Of a DNA stretch of 64,000 nt, positions 11,676 through 24,600 are shown piece by piece. Origin of the DNA: Sphaerolaimus hirsutus (taxonomy: Eukaryota; Nematoda; Chromadorea; Monhysterida; Sphaerolaimidae); contig OZ038452.1 of NCBI GenBank assembly GCA_964036195.1, forward strand, positions 2,542,001-2,606,000, given 5' to 3'. Each line of letters begins with the position of its first letter. The stretch's first letter is position 1. The translations under genes were made by a program, and so were the position numbers. The notes beneath the pieces are model-generated. The model searched no databases. It saw nothing but the letters and a program-made list of their open reading frames with translations, and was not told the origin of the DNA.

Positions 11676-12776
11676 TAGCATTGAAAAAAAAAACCGATTT
11701 TGAGAAAATATAATTAAATATTATCTCAGAAAATCTCTTCAAGAAAAAAATATAATTAAATCTCTTGTGTCATTTTCGAAAATATAATTAAATCTCTGAG
11801 AAAATCTCTTGCAGTACAAACAAAATCTCATAAAATCTCTCAACCCAAAGTATTATTTAATCGACATTTCAAGGTGTTTGAACCATTGAGACTAGATATT
11901 AAGCACATTAGGTGTTGTTTAACCTTTTCATTCACAATTTCATATGATAACAGCATATTGTCTACTGACGGCACACTTTGCACTACTATGTATTATGTAT
12001 TTGAATAATGAACAAAATTTGGTTTAGGTACATTTTTCCTCATAGTAGAATGCATTACCTTCATGTGTGATGATCCCCATAGAATTTATCAGATGACTTT
12101 TTCACCAAAATTTGGTAACTATATTTCCAAAGCTGCTGTCAACTCTTCAGTTGTTAAAATGGCTAGAACCCACTGCATAAGTTTACCTGTTGCACAAGTA
12201 GCAACATCCAGTGCCAATGTACACCTGGTGCTTAGGTACAGCTCCGTACTTGAGCACTGGGTCTTCATGGGACTGCAGGGGTTTGGTATGGTTCAGGGGT
12301 TAAAACATATTTACGTTTACTCAAAAATACATATATAGTTTAGTACTAAGTGAATATATCTAAATCTCCTCTGACAAAGTACCAGTACTCTCTTTTATGT
12401 ATACTTCTTGATAATACTTGAGTACAGAAAGTGTATTTCAGAAAACTTTTTTTACTCTGTCATGCCAAAGAACAGAAAAAGGGGAGGAAAAACCACAAAT
12501 AGGGGGGAAAATAGCCAAAAATGGGTATATAAGCAAATATATACCTAGTTAAAAATATATGAAAATTGTTAAAAAAGCACATGAGCTAGTGACTTTGAAG
12601 GTGAAAATGGGCAAAAATAGAGAGATTTTCTCAAGAGATTTTCTCAATTGGGAGAAAATATAATTAAATCTCTCTGGAAAATCATGGAAAAAATATAAAT
12701 CTCAGAAAATCTTATATTTTCTGAGATTTTCTGAGATTTTTTAAATATAAATCTCCCAGAGATTTTTTCAATGCTA
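11676..12776. mobile_element. hAT-8: 1.1-kb TAGCATTG element with 8-bp TSD
   Basis: Inverted ends TAGCATTGAAAAAA and TTTTTTCAATGCTA. Flanked by perfect duplications of TCTCTTAT (11668-11675 and 12777-12784). Sub-terminal repeats of AGAAAATATAATTAAATCTC occur at both ends. The middle, including a 91-codon ORF from 12063, shows no transposase motif that I can recognise, so the element is called non-autonomous. 12480-12620 resembles the interior of the hAT-9 family. Confidence 0.85.
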
Positions 12777-12893
12777 TCTCTTATATTACTTGGGTTAAAT
12801 TACATCCTAGGTAAAAAAATTTTCGTCAAAATCATTTGAGGGTGAGGGGCATATATGAAACTGAAAGCTACATAAAATATAGTCAGTGTGCTG

Positions 12894-13321
12894 CAGAGTT
12901 GGCAAAAGTACAGAAAACGTAAAGTATTTTTAAATACTTTTACATTGCATCAAACGTGAGTAAAACACTTTTCAGAGAAAACCTAAAAACGAGATTTTTG
13001 TCTGGGAAAAACTAAATAACGGGTATTTTTGCTCGCAGAAAAAATAAAAGTTATTATTTTTCTCACAAGAATTCAGTATTTTTTCCAATCTTTATTCTGA
13101 TATACATAAAACATGTGTTTCACTCCTGCTAAGTATTTCTTAGGAAAATTCTTATGTTTGTCACTTTCTGTTTGGCAAAATGACATGTCTGTCCCCTAAA
13201 TTACGTTTTCTGTACTCGCGTACTTTCAAAAAGTACGCTAGTATGTGAGTACCGGCATTTTTTTCCCAAGGAAACGTATACGTATTTATCGAGTAAACGT
13301 AAATACGTTTTAAGAACCATG
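12894..13321. mobile_element. CAGAGTTG (hAT-4) MITE, aged
   Basis: Ends CAGAGTTGGCAAAAGTAC and ACGTTTTAAGAACCATG. The interior is built of ACGTAAA/TTTACGT and GAGTAC/GTACTC words. The flanks GTGTGCTG and GTGCGTTG match at 6 of 8 positions. The best-preserved sibling is 58555-58798. Confidence 0.65.
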
Positions 13322-13744
13322 GTGCGTTGTTATGCCTTCTGTGATCATATGATTACAGTAGAGCCATGGATTATTTGGGATATTATCATGGGGTAAATGG
13401 GTTATTTTCAATCGCATAAGTACCTAATTATTTTGTTATGTTATTAGCGAATCACATTTTATTGACCATTTTGTTGACCCATGTCTCTAAGGGCCTTGCA
13501 TTGCATTAAAGGTTTACCTATATGAAAATACAGAACTACGTAAGTAACTACGCTGTAATAAATATTTATACTTCCCCAATGTCCCACAGCTTACTATACA
13601 ATACACGCTTGAAAGCTACACCTACAACGGGAAGCTGCATGACCAAATTTGCTGCAAAAGCCATGAAAAGTCCAATACACATGTGTACTTAACTTTTTGT
13701 CCTTGATAATATTTCTGCTCTTTCTTGGTTCCGAACTTTGTAGT

Positions 13745-14404
13745 TACCGTATTACCTCGAAACACCCCCAGGGGGTTTATTATCACGCCAGCAAAATTTC
13801 AGGGCGGGGGTTAATTCGAGGGGGTCTATTATTCCGCTAGATTTTTTTTTTGAAATTCCACATTGTGCCTACACACACTAGTTTTCACCGTGACTTCGTG
13901 TGAAAACTGAATTTTTTTAAAATGCGAATAAATGAACCCGGTTGAATGATTTAATTAAAATTAAATTTGAATTTAATTTTATAAATGTTACAAATTGAAA
14001 ATTTGTAAACTAAAACACATATAGCATACAATAAGAGTAGGCTGAATGTCGCCATGTCGCCATTTCATTTTTCACACATGTCACGGTGAAAACTAGTGTG
14101 TGTAGGGTCAGAGAAATTGGAAATTCAGAGGGTCAGGTGTAGGGCCATTGTCAGAGAAAATCAAGAATAACATAGACGTATAAGCGTCTATCGACTCAAC
14201 AACACTATTGACTCTATCGACTCTAGCGTCTATCGACTCGACTCTATCGTCCATACAACTCATTCACTGTTTTCTCACATGTGTTTTGGTTCCCATGTAT
14301 CACGATCTGCAGTTTTGTCGCCTATATACTCACATTACACTCAATTCGGGTGAGGGTATTTGGAGGGGGGGGTAATTCAAGGGGTTAATTCGAGGTAATA
14401 AGGT
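13745..14404. mobile_element. TA-flanked element (TACCGTATTACC subfamily) split by a nested MITE
   Basis: Left end TACCGTATTACCTCGAAACAC and right end GGTTAATTCGAGGTAATAAGG, with a TTATTATCACGCCAGCAAAATTT interior. A fold-back MITE (about 13869-14108, ends GCCTACACACACTAGTTTTC) sits inside and matches the copy at 4037-4276. The same outer subfamily occurs at 16936 and 62008. Confidence 0.65.
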
Positions 14405-14961
14405 CTTGACTTCTTGCTGGAGATATTTAGAAAATTGTACATACAGTAATTTACTTCCTCGAATTACTTTTACGAATTACGAATTTCCTTGCTTCACAAA
14501 TATGTGGAACTGCGCGGCTGCGCGTATTAACTTTTGCCCTGGTGCACAATTTTTGCTAGCACGTTTTTACATGCGTGCATGCAGATTGTGCTAAGCTTAA
14601 AAATAAAATTCCGACGTCATTATTGGTACGCAAGTGGAAAAATGTAGCGCGGGGGACAATTCATTTTTAACCGGGATTAGCTACGGTGCATTTCCCTGCT
14701 TTTCCCCACCTGCTGCAACATATTGTGATAAAATTGTATCTTAATAATATACTTCGCGGACCTCAGGCTATGTAGTTTTCTGAATAATACACTCCATCAT
14801 CACGTCATCACAATAAAATACAAATTGTTCCATAGGTGAATGATGTTTTCCAGCCACATTCAAATTGTTGTATTTACTTCACTGCTTTGACTGAACAGCA
14901 TTTATAGTCTGTAAGGCCAAATAAATGTCGAACAAATAGCATATTATCATTTTCTTATGAC

Positions 14962-16133
14962 CAGGGTTGGTTTTATAAAAATTCATTTTAGTAAAATTGT
15001 ATAAAAATTTTATTTTATTTTTATTTTATTCTTCTTTCATTTTATTTTATTCCCAAAAGTCGTTAATAAAATAAAATGACCCATTTTACAAAAATTTTAC
15101 ATTTATTTTACAAAAATTTTACAAAAAATCAGAATCATGCATGCAAGGCCAGAAAAACTTCATCATTAGACATTATACATGAAATCTTGTGACAAATTTT
15201 TGACATTTTTGTGACATACTTTTGTGACAAATTTTTGTGACATACTTTACAAAAGTTGCATGCAGTAGGTATTGTTAGCTAGCAGCAAGTGTAAACTTAC
15301 AATTATTGATAACAATGGTTTGCATTTTTTAAAGGACTGCTGGTGCCAGTTCCGCAAACTGAGAAGTGAGAAGTGAAATAACAAAGGCGAAGTAAGAGAG
15401 CAAAGGCGAAGTCAGAAAGGCTGAAGGCGGCGGCTTGGCCTTTGCGCTTTTACTTTGTCTTTGCCATTTCACTTCTCACTTCTCATTTTCTGGCTCTGGC
15501 CCCTGGACTGTGCTGGGCACATTTGTAAAATGTCATTATAAGTGTCAATTGTCATGACAAATGTAAAGTAGTGTCAATTGTCATGCAAATGTCAAGTGTC
15601 ATGTCAAATGTCATGGAAAATGTAAATTGTATCACCAAATCTTATGTTTTTGTATCTAAATCTTATGTTTATGTATCCACATTTGGATACAGAATGTAAG
15701 ATTTTGATACAAAACATAAGATCTGGATACAATACAGAAGATTTGGATAAAAGAGAAGATTTGGATATAAAACATAAGATTTGGATACAATTTGCTTGAC
15801 AATTGGCACTTTAATTTATATTTGTCATGACAATTGACACTTTACTAGTTATTTTCCATGACAATTGACACTTTGCATGGCATTTTACATAACATTTGAG
15901 ACTTTACAAAGCTTGGGTTCCACGAATAAACACGTAGAAACTCAAGCATCAAGAAAAATATTTTACAAAAAATATGAATTTTTATACACTTTTACAAAAT
16001 TTTTACAAAAATTTGAATTTTTATACAATTTTTATTTTTATTTTGAAATTTTCCATTTTATTTTATTTTATTCTTAAATTTTCCATTTTATTTTTATTTT
16101 ATTTTTATTTTTTATGCGATTTTGCCAACCCTG
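14962..16133. mobile_element. hAT-10: 1.17-kb CAGGGTTGG element with 8-bp TSD
   Basis: Ends CAGGGTTGGTTTTATAAAAAT and GATTTTGCCAACCCTG. The duplication CTTATGAC is perfect (14954-14961 and 16134-16141). Sub-terminal TTTTATTTTATTTT and TACAAAAATTTTACA blocks occur at both ends. The interior holds a fold-back around 15349-15500 (GAGAAGTGAGAAGTGAAAT and its complement) and tandem GATTTGGATAC words. No transposase was recognised. Confidence 0.85.
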
Positions 16134-16617
16134 CTTATGACTACCTCACCAGAATAACGCTTAATATTCAGATCGCACTGTAAGTAATATTCCACATTTT
16201 TGCAGTGACGTACAGAATTCTGCATGTTCTAAGCAGAAAATTAAATTTCAGCCCAAACGAATTATTCCTGAAAGCTTCCACCAGCACGCTGTGTCCTTTA
16301 AAAACCGTTACTGTTGAAGGCATTCCGTTGAATATACTTTTTATACTTTTTTAACTGTATAGAATATCTTATGTTTGAACGAGTGTTGCATTTATGGAGT
16401 AGGAAGCGACGAAAGTATGATGAACCTGGAGCCCCCCATTTTTCTATGGTGAAAAGTCTCAACTATTCTGCACGGTAGTGTACATTGACAGCGATAGACA
16501 GCTTATGTAAATAGGTTTATACAAAACATTTTGCTTTTTTATTCTGAGTAATGACACCATCGATTTCTAAAAAAATATGTGATCAAATCCCTCTGGAAGA
16601 ACCTGGAGAAATATACA

Positions 16618-16877
16618 TACCGTATTTCCTCGAATTACCCCCCGGGGGTTTATTTTTTCATAGTGAACATTTTGAGAGAAAAACGTGAAAAATTCAACAA
16701 TAACCACCATTTATAAGTTTTTACAGCCTTTTATAAGGATGTAGATGGTATAAACGATGTTCTAACATAACACAGTAAGTGTTTTGAACGTCTGTTATGC
16801 ATTTCCCGGACCACAAATTCATAGTGCCCATTTTGAGGGGGGTATTTCGAGGGTTTTTTTTTCGAGGAAATACGGTA
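16618..16877. mobile_element. TA-flanked C-run MITE, inverted orientation
   Basis: TACCGTATTTCCTCGAATTAC at the left and AGGAAATACGGTA at the right. The interior reads as the complement of the 9562-9829 copy. A partial copy of the TACCGTATTACC subfamily follows at about 16936-17060. Confidence 0.8.
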
Positions 16878-17247
16878 AATAAAAATACCTATACCCTAGT
16901 GTATTTGCATTATCTCCGCAACAGGAAAACAAATATACCGTATTACCACGAAATACCCCCGCAGGGTTTATTATTGCGCCAGCAAATTTTTAAGAGGGTT
17001 GAATCGAGGGTGGGGGGGCTTATTCGAGGGGGGTGGCTTATTCGATTAGCAAATACTCGGTCATTTTGGGTAAGCGCAAATATGCCTTCGCAACTCCGAT
17101 AGTAATCAGATTATTAATGTAGCCATATCCAGTATCCATCAGTCACTAGTCTGATCAGAAACATTTTACCTCTCCTCCCACACACAGGCATCTCCAATTT
17201 GATTACTAAAACTATTCTACCATCCAACCAAAAACACCCCCCCCCCA

Positions 17248-20200
17248 ATGGACATCCCCGCGGGCACGTCGGCGAGCGCGGCGGTGCAGTGCAGACAGGC
17301 GGCGGTCAGGGTGTCCACCAACAGCGACAGCTTGAGCAACGACACCGGCCAGTCGGTAGCAGACCAGCCGTACGCTTGTCCCGCGCAGAATGATCATGAT
17401 ATGGTGAGGGGGGGGGGGGGGTTGTGTTGGGGGGGGTGGAAGTGTGGGTGTTAAAACTTTTAAACTTCTTATGATCGTGATTGGTTTTTGAATTTTCAGG
17501 ATCGGAAATTGGGATCAGGGATTATGATTCAAATTACCAGGGTACCTTTTGAATCCTATGTGGAAGCGCGCCGCTTCAGACGCATCTAGCCCGCTTCCCG
17601 ACGCTTCAACCACCCTTTCAATCTCCAAGTTACAACTTCACCCCCCCCCCCCCCCAACCGCAGTACGGCGCCTCTCCAATGCCGACGCGTTCGGGCGGCA
17701 GCGCGCGTCGCATCGGCGCCAAAGCGGCGGCGGCAGCTGCAGCCGCCGCCGGCCGCCAGCGCAAGATCACCACTCGGTCAGAGGCGCCCGGCGCCGCGGC
17801 GGCCGACGGCCAGCCGCGCGAGTCGCCCGCCAACGGCCGCAAGGCTACGTCTAGGTCGGCCGGCTGCGGCAGGTTGGAATTTGGGTTTTTTGGAATTTTA
17901 TTTTTGAATTTTTTTGAATTTTGGATTTTTGAACACGATTTTTGAACCATTTGGCTAGCATATGATATTCCACATCTAGTAATGGAAAAGCGGCAGAAAA
18001 AAGGCGCCATGGCGACATTCGAAATAAGTCGCCAGGCGCCAAAGAAAAATGGCGCCACAACGCCAGGGTCGCCAGTGGGACCGTTTCATCACTATCCCCC
18101 CAACTTAGGTGGTAGAATTCACTGTAAATACCGCAAAATGTGAAAATTTACAGTTTACCGCAACTTGCAATATTCACCGCACCGTAGCGTACCGTTTACC
18201 GCAACCGCGTACCGTAAACCCAACCACCCCCCCCCCCCCCCCAGATCGCCGACGGACAGCGCGGCGTCGGACGAACTGCTGCGGGCGCCGGCGGCGCTGA
18301 CGTCGGTGCTGGTGGGCACGCGGCGGTCGGCGGGCGGCGGCGGCGGCGACAACTGCAGCGCGGCCGGCTCCGCCCGCTCGCCCAGGGAGACCGCCAGGAG
18401 AGTGATGGTGGTCGAGCGGCCGGGACAGGACAAGCCCCTGCCCACCGGCAATAAGAGAAGGACTGTGGCTAAGCAGCCGGTTTGTGGTTAGGTGTGCGCT
18501 TTGCGGCTTATGGGACTTGACGAATAAATCGACTGTTTTGAGAGAATAATGGATTTAACGTGTTTTCTCGAAATTACCCTGCCACAGGGGGGTTTTTTTT
18601 CATCAGCTCATTTAGATCTGGGGGTATTTCGATGGTAGTTATTCAGTCAATTCCGTCAGCCAACCGGCCAGTCAAGGAATTCAGTCAGCATTTTTAAAAA
18701 ACTGACTGTAATTACAAAAAATATGTTTCACATTCAGGACTTGCAGAAGGATTTTCAATCATGCAAGGAGAGCCAGAACACATCGCTGGACATAAGTTCA
18801 TGTGGAGTTAGTTCATCGCATTTAAATACAATTTATAATTTCAACCAAATACATCCCAAAATTTAAAAACATTGCACAGCTCACTTATCTACCCAATGCC
18901 ATCAAAGAATTGACGCACTTGTCTGAATTGTTTCTGTATAAAAACAAGCTCACTTCATTGCCACCTGAGCTTGGAAATCTGGTGAGTTAAATAATTAGAT
19001 TGATTTACAAATGGGAACATTTGAACATACATTTTTGGGATTTGAATTAATTATTAAAAATATATTTAATTATAGCAAATTTGATTCAATCATTTAAAAA
19101 TATATAAATGCACAAGAAATGTAGAAACACAAGGAATCTGGGCCATTGACTTACTGCGAAATTGTCACTTGTACAATTAGGTACCTACTCTCAGTACTTG
19201 ATAGACACTATACACAAACAGTTCATGCTGGCAGCAAGCCAACCATTACCGCATGACAATCATGATGGATAAACTCATCTCTCTTAAAAATGTAAACAAA
19301 ATGATTCACAGCAATGATCTTGATTTGACAATAGTGGCACCTATGGGATTTCATTGGCACACTGCCAGTGAGGCTATAAGATTGTGTATGAATACACAAT
19401 AGATCTCATCACAATTCACAATACTGTTATTGATATTAAAAATCAAGTTTCAGAAAAATAAATGAAATATCAATATGGAGAAGTCATACTAAAAAATACT
19501 GCTGTACATATATTTTGGTTCACTCCCCACAATCAGGTGCACCTGCAAAAACTGGGTCTGTCAGAAAATCTACTATCTACATTGCCAGATGAGTTGGCAG
19601 CATGTGGTGAACTAAAAACATTGGATTTGAGGCATAACAAATTGTGTGAACTGCCCAGAGTTGTTTATAATTTGACAAAGTTGGAAACACTTTGGTTGAG
19701 GTATAACAGGATTGTGGAAACTGATGAGGGATTGGGACACTTGGCGGTTGGTTTTTGGGTTTTATTTGTGTGTGGGTTTTTTGGGAATGAATTGTTGATA
19801 AGACAAGCTTAAGTGTTTTTAAAGAGAAAAAGTGAAAATGGGTGAAAAAATGAAAAGGGAGAAAAAACTACAGTAAAGATGTGCGGAAAATTTTTGAGAC
19901 AGAAATGTAGCTTTCCGATTCAAGGAATATTGCGGGCAAAATTTTCACCTTTGTACAGAACAGATATATTCACAGCTGGTGGATTTTGATCCCTTCTTCA
20001 ATAACCCTTAAATATTCATTGGCAGTACGAAATAGGTAATAAAATGTGATATTAACATATAGCCTAAAATTGGAAAACCACAGATGCTCAAAATGCTTGA
20101 TTTAAGAGAGAACAAAATGGACACATTGTCTCCATCAATTGGGAAACTGACCAACTTGACAGTTTGCTTGATTTCACACAATTATCTGACCAGTATTCCT

Positions 20201-23200
20201 GAAGGTAGGTTCAGGTTTATATACCTTAATGATCGTTGAAAGTGGAATTTAACGTAGGCAGGTTGAACTGAACTGCAGTATTAGTTTGAGTTTACAGATA
20301 CGTTGGTTTCACTGAGGGATAATTAGTCAGAAATTTTTTTATCATACCATTTTACTGATCAAACTCCTGGAAAAATTGGGAAAATTCTGTGTAAATAATG
20401 CTGTCTTCCCAGGTATATCATGTGGCTGTCCCACACCGTGCAAAGCGTAAGATAATGAAGGTGTCAAATGACATGTAAAATGTCATACAAACTTGCCAAA
20501 TGTCATGTCAAAATAAAAAGTAATAAAATATTTTTTGAATTTTAAATTTGAATTGACGTTTTACATGAGATTATGCCGCACTTTACACAGAGTGTGCGGG
20601 ACTTCCCCCATATTTATTATTACAGGTAAATTGTTCAATTTTTCTCCAACTCTAAATGCCAGGTTCTATAAAGGTTTATAAGGTTCAAATGGAAGCCTGG
20701 CATCAAATAGGCCACAAATATATATAAAAACGACATCGATTCTGTCGCACATTCTAAATGCAAACATAAAAATGGCAAAGTGCCCAATGAACACGGCTGG
20801 AGCAGAAATCGGCGAGTGCACGTCGCTGGTGCACCTGGACGTGCAGCACAACGAGCTGGCCGCCCTGCCCGACACCATCGGCACACTGGGCAGGCTCGCG
20901 CGCCTCGGACTGCGCTACAACAAACTCAAACAGGTGCTTGCGGGGAAAATATGTAACGAGTGTGATGGTCTTATTGGCGCTGCACACACTAGTATGCAAG
21001 GACGTATCCAGGGGGGGGGCTGCAGCCCCCCCCGTTCCCGGGGTGAGACCAAAAAAATCGTGGGAAATACGACTTCTCCTATACATTTTTCACGTTTTGT
21101 GCAAAAATTTTGCGCGGAAGCGCGCATTCACCCCCGCAAATGTATATTTATCAGTGGATCGGTCCCCTTAGGCACAAATCCCTAAAATTTCTGTCAGAAA
21201 TGTGTCCGTCGGCGTATATGTACGTATATTTACATACATATACAGTGGTTTCAGGCACTGGCGCCAGCGCCAATGACGCCATGGCGTGGCGCCTACGAAT
21301 GGCGCCAGCGCCATGGCGCTATTTCGTCACTATATGGGCAAAAATTTTAGGGGGGGGGGGCTGAGCCCCCCCCCCCCGCTCGCCGGGCTCTGTAAACAAG
21401 CAGCCCCCCCCGCTCAAAAATCCTGGATACGTCCCTGCTAGTATGCTAACAGAAGTAAACTCATTTTGGGTGCTCATAAACCTGCTTTGAACGCATTTGA
21501 GTGTACCAAAATGAGGTATCTGTAAACTACAGTTGACGAGGATCTAAAAAAACGTATTCTGGTAAACTCAAATACGTTCAAAGCTGATTTATGGACACCC
21601 AAAATGAGTTTACTTGTGTTAGTAAACTACCTAGTGTGTGCAGCCACTTTGGAAAACGTAAACATAAATGTGAGTATAAATACCCGGAACACCCAGGTAT
21701 TCTGGGTAAATGTAAAAGCGTTTTCGCAACTTTGGGAGTAAACTAGTGGGGCGCAGTGGCATGCAATATGGCAGGAAACTTAAACATATCAGCTAAAACA
21801 GCATTAGATTAGAAATAATAAACCCAACCTACTGCCCCTCATATTCCCAGGTGCCAGACTCATTGGCGCAGTGCCAACTTCTTGAAGAATTTGTGGCAGA
21901 GGGAAATGCTCTGTGTCAGCTGCCCGACAGATTGCTTGCCGGGTTAAACAGGGCAACAAATGTGAACTTGAGTAGAAATTTGTTCAATGCATTTCCACAG
22001 GGTGGACCTAGCCAGTTCTCTAATGTAACAGTCAGTTGTTGTTTTTGGGAGTTTCTTTAGCTGAAAATGGGTGGCTGAAAGCCAAAACAGCACATGAACT
22101 ACCAATTTTGGAGGTGAAAATTAGTTTAAAAGTACAGTGATTTTCAGTGAAACTTTTGGCTAAATTTCTCAAAAATAACTAGAGATAGATAGAAAGCTGT
22201 TGATTTCTTTTTTGGGGGGGAGTGGGGACTACCCCATTGGGAAAAATTAGTATTTATAATTATCATATTTTCACTTTTTTATGTAAAACTTAAAAATGCA
22301 GAGCATCAACATGGAACATAACCAGATCTCAAAAATACCATTTGGCATATTTGCATGTGCCAAATGTTTGTCCAAGTTAAATTTGAAGTCCAATGAAATC
22401 AGTGGATTACCACTAGGTGAGTATGATTTTTTTCAAAAGAAAGAAACAATAAAAAATGAAAAATTTGTTCAGATATGGGAACATGGACCACACTAGTTGA
22501 ATTGAACATGAGCACAAATCAGATCAAATCTATACCAGATGACATAGAGAAACTGATTAACTTGGAAGTTTTAATAATGAGCAATAACTACTTGAAGGTA
22601 TTTCCATACAGTATTTATTTTTCTGTATTTTACTGTGCATGTGAAAACACAACATAGAACGTGTCAACTTGACCAAAAACCATATATATGTGCTGTACAG
22701 AAAATACCTCAATCCATTGGCAACTTGACAAAGTTAAAGGAGCTTGATTTGGAAGAAAATGAAATTGAGGTGCTGCCTGCTGAAATAGGAAACCTGTTGG
22801 AATTGAGAAAGTTGTGGTTACAATCAAATAAACTGACTAGCATACCAAAAGCCATTGGGTAAGCTGATGTTTTAGTGGTTTTAAATTTTTTATGAAATGC
22901 ACAAGAAAATATATAAAAAAATTAGAAAAACAACCTTGAATTTTCCTTGAATTTTTTGCCATTAAAAATTCAACCCATGTAAAATACATGTCACAACAGG
23001 GATAGTTCCTTTCCAAACATTGGAAATCAATTTCTATACTCTTTCAGCTCACTGGAACAACTACAAGAGATGCGAATTGGTGAAAACAACATCAACAATT
23101 TGCCACAAGAAATAGGTGAATTTCTTAAGCTGTTCCTTCCTGACTTCTTAATGTAATATCGCCAAATAGTTTCCCCAAAGAAAAATTTCCACACATCATC

Positions 23201-24114
23201 AGGCACACTGGAATCATTGAAATCATTATATCTCAATGACAATCCATCATTGCACAATCTACCCACAGAGTTGTCTTTGTGCAATTCACTAGAAATAATG
23301 TCAATTGAAAATTGTCCATTGAGTTTGATACCACCTGAGATCACAGCCGGAGGACCTTCACTTGTTATCCAGGTAATTTTTATACCCTAAAACAGATGTG
23401 CATAAATATTCTGCTTACTTCAGAAAATTGAAGGGATGAACAAAATAGGGGGTATTCTAGATTTTGACTCTCTGGGGGGGGGGGGGTTGGATCGATAGCT
23501 GAGCAGCCTCTGGGATACATAGATAGCTGGAAACAAAATTTGGGGGAGGGGGTTTGGGGGGGGTAGCGGGGGTTTGATATATAGGCCTGTTTCATGGTGT
23601 ATAAGGAAGAAAAGGGATAAAAATCTAAAACTCAGTGAAAAAGGGCTAAAATGGGTATATAAGCACATATAGTACTAAAAATAGCTGAAGACACGCAAAC
23701 TTGTGATTTTGTATGTGAAAATCTATAAAAAGGTATGAAATATAGAGATGTTAAGCGAAAATTGGGTATAGTTTCTCAAAAATAACTCCAGATGGGTAGA
23801 TAGCTGGCCGATTGGGGGGGGGGAGTTAGGGGATAGCAGCCCAAAATTTTGCCTCTGTGATAGATAGTTAGCTGAGCAGCCTCTGGGATAGATAGATAGC
23901 TGGGTGGTTTGGTGGGGGTAACCCCCCTTTCCTACCCCTGCACAATAGAGAAAAGTGACTGCCTGCATATGCCTGCATTCATACACATCTTCACATGTAT
24001 TTCTGTCTTAGAAAGCAGGCATAGATAAATACATGTAGGTAGGTACACAAAAATATAAAATTATTTCATCAAATGCAGTATCTCAAGATGCAGCATCCAA
24101 TCAGAGGACTTTGA
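17248..24114 (+). CDS. SHOC2: SHOC2/SUR-8 leucine-rich-repeat scaffold of RAS-RAF signalling
   Basis: Fifteen coding exons: 17248-17403, 17664-17872, 18245-18479, 18738-18806, 18880-18981, 19537-19746, 20084-20204, 20806-20933, 21851-22030, 22302-22416, 22473-22597, 22701-22858, 23048-23115, 23203-23372 and 24079-24114. All are joined by GT..AG introns with matching phases, and the 2082 nt encode 693 aa. From about residue 215 the protein is a continuous run of LRRs ([62 protein letters not shown]), collinear with animal SHOC2 up to [19 protein letters not shown] and the short last exon [15 protein letters not shown]2 is known to bind active MRAS/RAS and PP1 in the cytosol and to dephosphorylate an inhibitory RAF site. 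The first about 200 residues are Ala/Gly/Arg-rich, GC-rich and unlike the usual charged N-terminus, so the protein is roughly 110 aa longer than the human one. The start is the first ATG of exon 1. The smallest intron is 73 bp. Confidence 0.95.
17977..18094. mobile_element. TAGTAATG/GGCGCC (hAT-5 type) MITE in SHOC2 intron 2
   Basis: Ends TAGTAATGGAAAAGCGG and CCGTTTCATCACTA with GGCGCC words inside, lying in intron 17873-18244. The target duplication is not clear. Confidence 0.6.
20427..20603. mobile_element. TGTAAAATG-family MITE in SHOC2 intron 7
   Basis: Ends TGTCCCACACCGTGCAAAG and CTTTACACAGAGTGTGCGGGAC, with ATGTAAAATGTCAT/TGACGTTTTACAT words between them. Confidence 0.6.
20976..21645. 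mobile_element. CACACTAG-type MITE, split by a hAT-1 insertion
   Basis: The outer element in SHOC2 intron 8 has ends GGCGCTGCACACACTAG and CTAGTGTGTGCAGCC. Its interior after 21446 carries the shared core (TTTGAACGCATTTGAGT, AATGAGGTATCTGTAAACTACAG). It is cut between CTAGTATG duplications by the hAT-1 element, so its uninterrupted length would be about 220 bp, typical of its siblings. Confidence 0.7.
20997..21437. mobile_element. hAT-1: CAGGGACGTATCCAGG MITE with 8-bp TSD (nested)
   Basis: 441 bp with ends CAAGGACGTATCCAGG and CCTGGATACGTCCCTG. A perfect CTAGTATG duplication lies at 20989-20996 and 21438-21445. Runs of G and C sit just inside the ends. The interior includes GGCGCCAGCGCCATGGCGC. 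The sibling at 39896-40340 has almost the same length. Ends beginning CA(G/A)GG and 8-bp duplications are the usual signature of hAT transposons. Confidence 0.88.
23430..23970. mobile_element. decayed hAT-9-like element in last SHOC2 intron
   Basis: Repeated GATAGATAGCTG and AGCAGCCTCTGGGAT words around long G-runs, plus AAATGGGTATATAAGC and TTTCTCAAAAATAACTCCAGAT, all shared with the ACK-intron element at 25953-26450. Termini are not clear. Confidence 0.5.
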
Positions 24115-24594
24115 ATCTCAAAAATTTGTAGAAGCTGTTATAGAGGATAACCGGTGCATTTGAGTGATTCTGTTGTCAATGCTTTATTAATAATAGGTAC
24201 CATCAGCATTTATGGTTCATATTCCTATTTATGATTGACTGCTATAAATGTATTTTTTGATTGTTCTGTGTTCATGTCATGTTGTTCATTGCAAACAATA
24301 TTGTATGCATAACTTTGCCATTCCACATGGTGCACACACATTAATCAGTATGTGTTTTTTATAAAATGTTTGTAAGCACCAAAGTGCAACACCCAGAGGC
24401 ATTCCAGTGTTATATTTACAACACTTTAACATGTACACTGCATGCTTTGCACAGAATGAAATTTTGATGAATGAAATGATATCTTTTTATGAAATTTTTA
24501 AAAGTTCAAATTTTTTGTTCATTATTCAAATGGTAAGTTTGAATGCAGAGTGTGCAGTGGGTAGACCATACGACTTGTTGTCAACAGTAATTTA

Positions 24595-24600
24595 AATAAA
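24595..24600 (+). terminator. candidate poly(A) signal of SHOC2
   Basis: AATAAA about 480 bp after the SHOC2 stop codon, in AT-rich sequence and before the ACK promoter region. It is the nearest canonical hexamer I saw, and its use is inferred. Confidence 0.4.

Noticed and set aside
17212..18491. Long GC-rich ORFs in other frames and on the minus strand across SHOC2 exons 1-3
   Set aside because: They shadow the spliced SHOC2 frame, which has matching phases and good splice sites.
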